Source: JBBTYG01 sp964418085 (GTDB taxonomy: Bacteria > Patescibacteriota > Minisyncoccia > UBA6257 > 2-01-FULL-56-20). Taken from it: 24,739 bases of DNA. The stretch is from contig CAYQKB010000014.1 in NCBI GenBank assembly GCA_964418085.1, forward strand, positions 1 to 24,739, given 5' to 3'. Both the position numbers and the translations under genes were made by a program. The notes beneath the pieces are model-generated. The model did no database searches, was not told where the DNA came from, and saw only the letters and a list, made by a program, of their open reading frames with translations. Below, one piece after another: positions 20,521-24,739 of this stretch. How positions within the stretch are numbered: the first letter of the stretch is position 1; every line of letters begins with the position of its first letter.

Positions 20521-21033
20521 ATGAGTATAGATAATAACACAAAAAATAAAAGGCCTTCTTGGGATGAATACTTTATGAATATCGCCGAGCTGGTGGGAAG
20601 TCGGGGGACATGCTCGCGTGGAAGATCCGGCTGTGTAGTCGTGAAAGATAAGCGCATATTGGTAACCGGCTATGTTGGATCTCCCGTTGGCCTCCCTCAC
20701 TGCGACGACGAAGGGCATGAGATGCATAAGGTCGTAAACGACGACGGAACGATGAGCGAGCATTGTATTCGAACCGCCCACGCCGAGCAGAACGCCATCG
20801 CCCAAGCGGCAAAAATCGGCATACCTCTCGAGGGTGCTACGCTGTATTGCCATATGACGCCCTGTTACACCTGTGCCAAGATTTTGATTAACGCAGGCAT
20901 TAAAAAAATAATAAGCTCAAAAGACTATCACGCCAGTAAAAGACCCAAAGAGGTTTTCGAGCAGAGCGGCGTTAAGTTGCAAATTCTGGATCCAGAGATC
21001 GAAGATTATAAAAAAGATCGGTTCAATAGATAA
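20521..21033 (+). CDS. Deoxycytidylate (dCMP) deaminase
   Basis: 170 residues of the cytidine/deoxycytidylate deaminase fold. Zinc site: HAEQNAIAQAAK (His and catalytic Glu) and MTPCYTCAKILI (PCxxC). A second His/Cys-rich segment before it (LPHCDDEGHEMHK with SEHC) matches the extra zinc or allosteric region of ComEB/T4-type dCMP deaminases. It converts dCMP to dUMP for dTMP synthesis. The next gene begins 1 nt after the stop, so translation is likely coupled. With the dUTPases on both sides it forms a dUMP-supply cluster. Confidence 0.93.
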   Translation: MSIDNNTKNKRPSWDEYFMNIAELVGSRGTCSRGRSGCVVVKDKRILVTGYVGSPVGLPHCDDEGHEMHKVVNDDGTMSEHCIRTAHAEQNAIAQAAKIGIPLEGATLYCHMTPCYTCAKILINAGIKKIISSKDYHASKRPKEVFEQSGVKLQILDPEIEDYKKDRFNR

Positions 21034-21034
21034 T

Positions 21035-21457
21035 ATGAAAATCAAATTTAAAAAGTTGCACCCCGACGCAATCATTCCAAAAGGAAATTATGCGGGAGAC
21101 GCTGGCGTAGACTTATTTACCATAGAGGAATTTGAGCTTGAACCCGGCGAGCGCAAAACCGTACCAATAGGCTTTGCAATTGAAATCCCAGATGGTCACG
21201 TCGGACTCATATGGGACAAAAGCGGCTTATCGCATAAATTTGGGATTAAAACCTTTGGCGGCGTAATCGACTCCGGGTATAGAGGAGAGATGCACGTGGG
21301 AATTATGAATTTGTCAGATAAATTCTTTAGTTTTCAAAAAGGGCACAAGATTGCACAGCTTTTAATCCAAAAAGTGGAAAAAACCGAATTCGAAGAAGTA
21401 GATAAACTTTCTGAGTCCGATAGAAACACTAAAGGATTTGGAAGCAGCGGGAAATAA
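21035..21457 (+). CDS. dUTPase-fold protein 2 (dUTP diphosphatase)
   Basis: 140 residues: motif 1 AGDAGVDLFTIEEF, motif 2 IWDKSGLSHKFG (family PRSGLA; here Asp-Lys-Ser), motif 3 GGVIDSGYRGEMHVGIMNLS with the catalytic Asp, motif 4 FQKGHKIAQLLIQKV, and motif 5 KGFGSSG. It is closer to canonical dUTPase in motif 3 than the copy at 20038, but only loosely similar to it overall, so the pair is not a recent duplication. The start overlaps the deaminase end by spacing of one base. Element A copy 3 begins 3 bp after its stop. Confidence 0.9.
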   Translation: MKIKFKKLHPDAIIPKGNYAGDAGVDLFTIEEFELEPGERKTVPIGFAIEIPDGHVGLIWDKSGLSHKFGIKTFGGVIDSGYRGEMHVGIMNLSDKFFSFQKGHKIAQLLIQKVEKTEFEEVDKLSESDRNTKGFGSSGK

Positions 21458-21460
21458 TCT

Positions 21461-21634
21461 AGAACCCATCTCAAAAGTAGGCCTGCGGCTGTCGCGAGGA
21501 ATTTTCGAGACTAAAAACGACGCTGTTCCGACAAGGAATACCGATGTATTCCGCGAAGGAAATCGTTGTTTTCAGCCGAAAAGAACCGCGAGAACCGTGG
21601 TTCTTCCATAAAATCTATTTTTGAGATAGGTTCT
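21461..21634. repeat. Palindromic element A, copy 3
   Basis: 174 bp with ends AGAACCCATCTCAAAAGTA (21461-21479) and TATTTTTGAGATAGGTTCT (21616-21634), complementary at 17 of 19. The interior aligns with copy 2 almost base for base around GCGAAGGAAATCGTTG and CAGCCGAAAA. The apical stem differs in a paired way (GGAATAC/GTATTCC here, GGATAC/GTATCC in copy 2), keeping the hairpin. It lies between dut2 and glyA; the remaining 84 bp before glyA hold no clear signal. Confidence 0.85.
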
Positions 21635-21718
21635 GGTCTTGGCGCTCAAGCGCAGCAACGCGAGGTAGGGAATTTTCATAACTGGAAGACCATAAAAACT
21701 CGTGGTAGGCTTTTATAT

Positions 21719-22954
21719 ATGAAGGATAAAGCAATAGAAAAACTCATCGCATCCGAAGTTAAACGCGAAGGAGAAACACTCGACCTCATCGCATCGGAAA
21801 ATTTTGTCTCGAGCGACGTACTCCAAGCGCTTGGCAGCGAACTCACCAATAAATATGCCGAAGGGTATCCCGGCAAGAGATATTATCGGGGCGCCGAAGT
21901 CGTCGACAAAGTGGAAACTCTTGCGCAAGAGCGCGCACTCGCGCTTTTCAAATTGAAAAACGAGGAATGGGCGGTAAACGTCCAACCGCTTTCCGGTTCG
22001 CCGGCAAATTTCGCGGTCTATTCCGCCCTGGTTCCGCCGGGAGAAAAAATCATGGGTATGGAATTGTCGCACGGCGGACACCTGACTCACGGACAAAAGG
22101 TTTCGATGACAGGGAAATTTTGGAATTCGGTGCTCTATCGCGTGAATAAAGAAACCGAACTGCTTGATTATGAAGAAGTAAAACAAATCGCTATCGCCGA
22201 AAAACCGAAGTTGATCGTTGCCGGCTTTACCGCGTACGCCCATATCATTGATTTCAAAAAATTCCGCGAGATCGCCGATGCCGCCGGCGCCTACCTCATG
22301 GTGGACATGTCGCACTTCGCTGGACTCGTCGCTGGCGGCGAGTACCCATCGCCCTTCAACTATGCCGACATTGTGACCACAACCACACACAAAACATTGC
22401 GCGGTCCCCGCTCGGCACTCATATTTTCCGAGATAGACGGGCGAGAGCTTCCGAAAAAAATTAATAAAACTATCATCCCGGGGCTTCAGGGCGGACCTCA
22501 CTTCAACCAAATCGCCGCAGTGGCGGTGGCGCTCGGCGAAGCGGCAAAACCGGCGTTCAAAAAGTATGCGAAGCAAGTAGTGCGGAATGCGAAAGCGCTT
22601 TCGGACGAGCTCCAAAAATTCGGCTGGCGGATTGTAGAGGGCGGCACGGAAACGCATTTACTGCGAGTGGACGCGTGGGAAAATGGAAAAGGAATCGGCG
22701 GGAGAGAAGCGGCGGATAAGCTCGAGGCGTCAGGAATTATCGTAAATGAAAACACCATCCCGTTTGATACAAGGAAACCAATGGACCCCTCCGGTATCCG
22801 CCTCGGCACACCGGCGCTCACAAGCCGCGGCATGAAAGAAAAAGAAATGAAGCTCATCGCCAAACTTATTGACGACGCCCTCCGCGCCGGAGAGAACGTA
22901 AAGCCGGAAGTTAAAAAACTCTGCAAAAAGTTCCCTCTGTGGTACACCCGGTAG
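21719..22954 (+). CDS. glyA: Serine hydroxymethyltransferase
   Basis: 411 residues, the standard length. A PLP enzyme that moves the serine hydroxymethyl group to tetrahydrofolate, giving glycine and 5,10-methylene-THF. Visible: LDLIASENFVS near the N-terminus, NKYAEGYPGKRYYRGAEVVD, the active-site TTTTHKTLRGPR (Schiff-base Lys), GLQGGPH and the C-terminal DPSGIRLGTPALTSRGM. ATG 21719 was chosen because MKDKAIEKLIASE is the family start; the open frame back to 21566 crosses element A copy 3. No SD. Its stop codon (TAG, 22952-22954) lies inside the left inverted repeat of the GIY-YIG cassette. It is functionally paired with folD downstream. Confidence 0.97.
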   Translation: MKDKAIEKLIASEVKREGETLDLIASENFVSSDVLQALGSELTNKYAEGYPGKRYYRGAEVVDKVETLAQERALALFKLKNEEWAVNVQPLSGSPANFAVYSALVPPGEKIMGMELSHGGHLTHGQKVSMTGKFWNSVLYRVNKETELLDYEEVKQIAIAEKPKLIVAGFTAYAHIIDFKKFREIADAAGAYLMVDMSHFAGLVAGGEYPSPFNYADIVTTTTHKTLRGPRSALIFSEIDGRELPKKINKTIIPGLQGGPHFNQIAAVAVALGEAAKPAFKKYAKQVVRNAKALSDELQKFGWRIVEGGTETHLLRVDAWENGKGIGGREAADKLEASGIIVNENTIPFDTRKPMDPSGIRLGTPALTSRGMKEKEMKLIAKLIDDALRAGENVKPEVKKLCKKFPLWYTR

Positions 22955-23256
22955 TGAAAACCCGATACGATTATATTCTATTATGTGTATGTCATAGAAA
23001 GTTTGAAAAACGGAGAATTATATATTGGCTCAACTAATAGTTTGGAACGAAGGCTTCGAGAACATAATCGTGGAGACAATTTTTCCACAAAATTCGACAA
23101 GCCGTGGAAAATTATTTATTGTGAAGCAGGGCTAATTGAAGGGGACGCTCGACGGAGAGAAAAATATTTCAAGACCAGTCAGGGACGGCGCCTTCTAAAA
23201 CGGCGACTTAAGGAATATTTCTATGATAAAAAATAATCGGGTTTCTACTACCGGGT
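22946..23256. mobile_element. Inverted-repeat-bounded GIY-YIG cassette
   Basis: 21-bp ends at 22946-22966 (ACCCGGTAGTGAAAACCCGA...) and 23236-23256 are complementary at 19 of 21 positions. They tightly enclose the GIY-YIG gene: the left end overlaps the glyA stop and the right end overlaps the last base of the GIY-YIG stop and finishes 2 bp before the folD ATG. No target-site duplication was identified. It looks like a 311-bp insertion between two functionally linked genes. Confidence 0.65.
22985..23236 (+). CDS. Small GIY-YIG nuclease-domain protein (UPF0213/YhbQ-like)
   Basis: 83 residues from GTG 22985. GIY-YIG core: YVIESLKNGELYIGSTNSLE (the two tyrosine strands), catalytic Arg in RRLREHN and the metal-binding Glu in DARRREKYFKT. 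The frame upstream reads FYYVYVIES, the usual family N-terminus, so translation probably begins at ATA 22973 or ATT 22970 rather than at the GTG. A TATATT-like box (22972-22977) sits there too. Family members are stand-alone single-domain nucleases of unclear role; some relatives are homing or repair enzymes. It sits exactly inside 21-bp inverted repeats between glyA and folD. Confidence 0.85.
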   Translation: MYVIESLKNGELYIGSTNSLERRLREHNRGDNFSTKFDKPWKIIYCEAGLIEGDARRREKYFKTSQGRRLLKRRLKEYFYDKK

Positions 23257-23258
23257 AA

Positions 23259-24083
23259 ATGATACCTATAGACGGTAAAAAAATAGCCGCTGAAGTTTTA
23301 GAGAGGCTCAAAACATTTCCGAAACCCAAAAAATTTTTGGGAGCGGTGCTTATTGGAAGTGACCCTGCATCCGTTGGTTTCTTGAAGCAAAAGGCGAAAG
23401 TTGCGGAAACTCTCGGAATCGAATTTCGCTTATACAAGCTCCCTGCGGACATAACTACAGACGCGGTGCGCGACGAGATCGGACGCTACGCACGGGCCAC
23501 AACCTGCGGCGGTTTTATTGTTCAGCTCCCGCTCCCCGAGCAAATAAATAAGCACTACGCCTTAAACGCGATTCCCAAGGAGAAAGACGCCGACCTCTTG
23601 AACGAATCATCGCTCGGAGCTTTTTATACGGGGCGGAGCAAAATCGTGCCCCCATCCGTAGGCACGGTCGAAGAGATCCTGAAACAAGCTTCGCTAAACC
23701 TCCGCGAATGTTCCGTTGTGCTTATGGGAAGAGGATTTCTTACGGGTAAACCGATCGGCTTCTGGCTCCAAAACCAGGTTGCCGAGCTCACGATCATAGA
23801 TGAACACTCAAAAAATCTCCGCACGAAATTGAAAGATGCCGACATCGTGATAAGCGGCGCAGGAGTTCCGGAACTTTTTGACAGGGACAATTTGAAAGAT
23901 GGGGCGCTGGTGATTGACTTCGGTTGGAACGAGCTCGGCGGAAAAATTGTCGGCGACTTCGATCCGCTGAAGTCAAAAACCGAAAGTCCAAAATCAAAAG
24001 TTTCTTTCACTCCAACTCCTGGCGGCACCGGCCCTATACTCGTTGCAAAATTGTTTGAAAATTTTTACGCGCTGAATAAATAA
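23259..24083 (+). CDS. folD: Bifunctional methylene-THF dehydrogenase/cyclohydrolase
   Basis: 274 residues. It interconverts 5,10-methylene-, methenyl- and 10-formyl-THF. N-terminal catalytic domain with SDPASVGFLKQKAK: the general-base Lys is kept (Lys45), but the Tyr of the usual YxxxK motif is Phe41. GGFIVQLPLPEQI is the folate-site motif, then the Rossmann half (SVVLMGRGFLTGKPIGFWL; ADIVISGAG) and the end signature TPTPGGTGPILVAKLF (family PGGVGP). It is somewhat short of the 280-290 norm. ATG 23259 lies 2 bp after the GIY-YIG cassette with no SD. It acts with GlyA. The Tyr-to-Phe change could weaken one of the two activities. Confidence 0.93.
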   Translation: MIPIDGKKIAAEVLERLKTFPKPKKFLGAVLIGSDPASVGFLKQKAKVAETLGIEFRLYKLPADITTDAVRDEIGRYARATTCGGFIVQLPLPEQINKHYALNAIPKEKDADLLNESSLGAFYTGRSKIVPPSVGTVEEILKQASLNLRECSVVLMGRGFLTGKPIGFWLQNQVAELTIIDEHSKNLRTKLKDADIVISGAGVPELFDRDNLKDGALVIDFGWNELGGKIVGDFDPLKSKTESPKSKVSFTPTPGGTGPILVAKLFENFYALNK

Positions 24084-24151
24084 AGGGTTTGAAACGAAGC
24101 ACAAAACCTGGTGGGCACTGTAGGGATTGAACCTACGACCCCCTCGGCCTG

Positions 24152-24262
24152 TCCCATTAGATTTTTTGTGGACGGTGCAGGGATTGAACCTGCGGCCCCC
24201 TCGGTGTAAACGAGGTGCTCTGCCACTGAGCTAACCGTCCATGCTGGCCAAATCTAACGGGA
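24152..24262. mobile_element. Inverted-repeat cassette D2 carrying tRNA-Val
   Basis: 111 bp with ends TCCCATTAGATTT (24152-24164) and AAATCTAACGGGA (24250-24262), complementary at 12 of 13. It contains one complete tRNA-Val gene. The immediate flanks TG (left) and TGAA (right) match those of D3. No flanking direct repeat. Confidence 0.7.
24169..24240 (-). tRNA. tRNA-Val (TAC)
   Basis: Acceptor GGACGGT/ACCGTCC perfect, D arm GCTC-AGTGGCA-GAGC, anticodon arm CCTCG-TTTACAC-CGAGG, T arm GCAGG-TTCAATC-CCTGC. Discriminator A; CCA not encoded. Complete, inside cassette D2, in the same orientation as the interrupted tRNA around it. Confidence 0.95.
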
Positions 24263-24280
24263 TGAATAAACGAGATGCTC

Positions 24281-24316
24281 CCCGCCCGAACGACTGACAT
24301 AGTTCAGTCGGGCAGG
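24281..24316. repeat. Hairpin insertion in the D loop of the interrupted tRNA
   Basis: CCGCCCGAACGACTGA and TCAGTCGGGCAGG pair with a GTT-type bulge and a short loop, lying exactly between the D-loop sequence AGTGGTA and the 3' D-stem GAGC. Removing it restores a normal D arm. Confidence 0.6.
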
Positions 24317-24349
24317 TACCACTGAGCTAAGCGCGAATATCCACCCACG

Positions 24350-24421
24350 TCCCCCCGGCAGGAATCGAACCCGCATCAAAGCCTTAGAAGAGCTCTGCTC
24401 TATCCATTGAGCTACGAGGGG
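24350..24421 (-). tRNA. tRNA-Arg (TCT)
   Basis: Acceptor CCCCTCG/CGGGGGG (one G-U), D arm GCTC...GAGC, anticodon loop CTTCTAA on stem GAGCT/GGCTT, T arm GCGGG-TTCGATT-CCTGC. Discriminator A; CCA not encoded. It is bracketed by an 8-bp inverted pair CGCGAATA (24332-24339) / TATTCGCG (24423-24430). Confidence 0.93.
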
Positions 24422-24452
24422 CTATTCGCGATTGATTCTAAACCAAAAGTAA

Positions 24453-24458
24453 TATAAT
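24453..24458 (+). promoter_or_regulatory. -10 box upstream of the + strand tRNA locus
   Basis: Consensus TATAAT; a TTGATT (24432-24437) lies 15 bp upstream, overlapping nothing else. The tRNA begins at 24515. Confidence 0.45.
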
Positions 24459-24484
24459 TTAAAGATGCCTCATTACTCCGCGAG

Positions 24485-24519
24485 CGGGCTTGTCCGCCGG
24501 AGCCTTGGCGAAGGCGGGC
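24485..24519. repeat. GC-rich palindromic repeat (GGCTTGTCCGCC type)
   Basis: TCCGCC...GGCGG arms around a CCTTGGCGAAGG core, directly in front of and overlapping the acceptor 5' strand of the interrupted + tRNA. GGCTTGTCCGCC (24487-24498) recurs inside the xer coding sequence at 14865-14876. Confidence 0.55.
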
Positions 24520-24550
24520 CGTAGTATACCGGTAGTACGTCTGCTTCTTG

Positions 24551-24659
24551 TCCCGTTAGAAAAGTAACGGAGAGTAGTATAGTGGTAGTACACGTGCTTT
24601 GGGAGCACGTAGTCCGGGTTCGATTCCCGGCTCTCCGACAAATAAGTTTTCTAACGGGA
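24551..24659. mobile_element. Inverted-repeat cassette D3 carrying tRNA-Pro
   Basis: 109 bp with 13-bp perfect ends TCCCGTTAGAAAA (24551-24563) and TTTTCTAACGGGA (24647-24659), enclosing a complete tRNA-Pro. It shares end sequence, size and outer flanks (TG left, TGAA right) with D2, and end sequence with D1. Confidence 0.75.
24568..24638 (+). tRNA. tRNA-Pro (TGG)
   Basis: Acceptor CGGAGAG/CTCTCCG perfect, D arm GTAT-AGTGGTA-GTAC, anticodon arm CGTGC-TTTGGGA-GCACG, T arm CCGGG-TTCGATT-CCCGG. Discriminator A; CCA not encoded (CAA follows). Same orientation as the interrupted tRNA that surrounds it. Confidence 0.95.
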
Positions 24660-24708
24660 TGAAGGAGCAGATAGACCGGGTTCGATTCCCGGCGGCCCGA
24701 CCAGAAAC

Positions 24709-24738
24709 AAAAACACCTCCGTCTTGGAAGTGTTTTTG
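24709..24738 (+). terminator. Terminator of the tRNA locus
   Basis: ACAAAAACACCTCC-GTCTT-GGAAGTGTTTTTGT: a stem with one mismatch ending in a T tract, 6 bp after the encoded CCA. Confidence 0.8.
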
Positions 24739-24739
24739 T

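Larger units (their letters stand above)
24109..24337 (-). pseudogene. Interrupted tRNA-Val-like gene (host of cassette D2)
   Basis: Two tRNA halves on the - strand. 3' half (24109-24150): CCGAGG anticodon-stem strand, T arm GTAGG-TTCAATC-CCTAC, acceptor AGTGCCC and encoded ACCA. 5' half (24263-24330 or so): GCTC-AGTGGTA...GAGC D arm and TCTCG-TTTA anticodon-stem start. Joined, they resemble tRNA-Val (TAC), but cassette D2 splits the anticodon loop, a hairpin splits the D loop and the 5' acceptor strand is not recognisable. I read it as broken unless processed. Confidence 0.6.
24515..24703 (+). tRNA. tRNA gene interrupted in the anticodon loop by cassette D3
   Basis: 5' half: acceptor CGGGCCG, D arm GTAT-ACCGGTA-GTAC, anticodon-stem strand TCTGC then TTCTTG. 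3' half: GGA then GCAGA, variable TAGA, T arm CCGGG-TTCGATT-CCCGG, acceptor CGGCCCG and encoded ACCA. All four stems pair perfectly; only the anticodon loop is split, by about 115 bp. Identity is ambiguous: TTC plus GGA residues resemble a Pro loop (TTCGGGA) missing one G, whereas removal after G37 would give Lys (CTT). Functional only if the insert is removed. Confidence 0.6.

Noticed and set aside
24331..24346. Acceptor 5' strand GGG...CGCT split by 10 nt for the outer tRNA-Val
   Set aside because: The GGG belongs to the tail of tRNA-Arg and the match is too short to separate from chance.
24551..24668. Group I intron in the + strand tRNA
   Set aside because: Insert is about 115 bp, below the usual minimum near 200 nt, and is mostly a tRNA gene; no P3-P8 core elements seen.

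Overview
The window reads as a chromosomal segment of a Candidate Phyla Radiation (Patescibacteria, Parcubacteria-like) bacterium. The evidence is gene content rather than any marker-gene comparison: small compact housekeeping genes, a diversity-generating retroelement of the kind common in these genomes, isolated one-carbon and nucleotide-salvage genes, tRNAs without encoded CCA, and dense intergenic palindromic repeats. TGA is used as a stop (the retroelement target gene), so the UGA-to-glycine code of some CPR lineages does not apply.

Layout. 1-3301: ftsK (5' end outside the window), a RodZ-like membrane protein and recA, all on +. 3393-6092: a complete diversity-generating retroelement (DGR): reverse transcriptase (-), accessory protein Avd (+), template repeat TR and a target gene (-) whose 3' end carries the variable repeat VR. 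TR and VR are 112 bp each and differ at 15 positions, all of which are adenines of the TR on the coding strand. 6604-11495 (-): rpsO, a NYN-domain nuclease, pnp and a membrane protein, separated by structured repeats. 11790-13297: a putative lipoprotein, an unknown protein and a 55-codon ORF, insulated by terminators. 13264-14600 (-): cas2 and cas1 with no CRISPR array or effector in the window. 14678-15814: a Xer recombinase and a 45-residue membrane peptide. 15915-17744 (-): ftsH. 17924-19588: tRNA-His, a histidine phosphatase, a DUF2127 membrane protein and an unknown protein. 19611-21457: a putative small RNA, a small zinc-ribbon-like protein, and two dUTPase-fold genes flanking a dCMP deaminase. 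21719-24083: glyA and folD, with a GIY-YIG nuclease gene between them bounded by 21-bp inverted repeats. 24109-24703: tRNA cluster.

How the genes work together. RT, Avd, TR and VR form a mutagenic retrohoming unit that rewrites the C-terminal lectin-like face of the target protein. dCMP deaminase and the dUTPases supply dUMP; GlyA and FolD supply one-carbon folates. RpsO, NYN nuclease and PNPase are translation/RNA-decay genes. Cas1-Cas2 is an adaptation pair only.

The most unusual signals are: (i) the DGR, with avd antisense between TR and RT; (ii) two tRNA genes (Val-TAC, Pro-TGG), each inside a ~110-bp cassette with TCCCRTTAGA-type inverted ends, each lying in the anticodon loop of another tRNA gene; a third cassette with the same ends is flanked by a 5-bp direct repeat; (iii) three copies of a ~175-bp full-length palindromic element whose stems vary in a compensatory way; and (iv) an inverted-repeat-bounded GIY-YIG cassette. 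Several promoters lie so close to the start codon that leaderless mRNAs are likely. All calls were made by reading the sequence; no database search was run.
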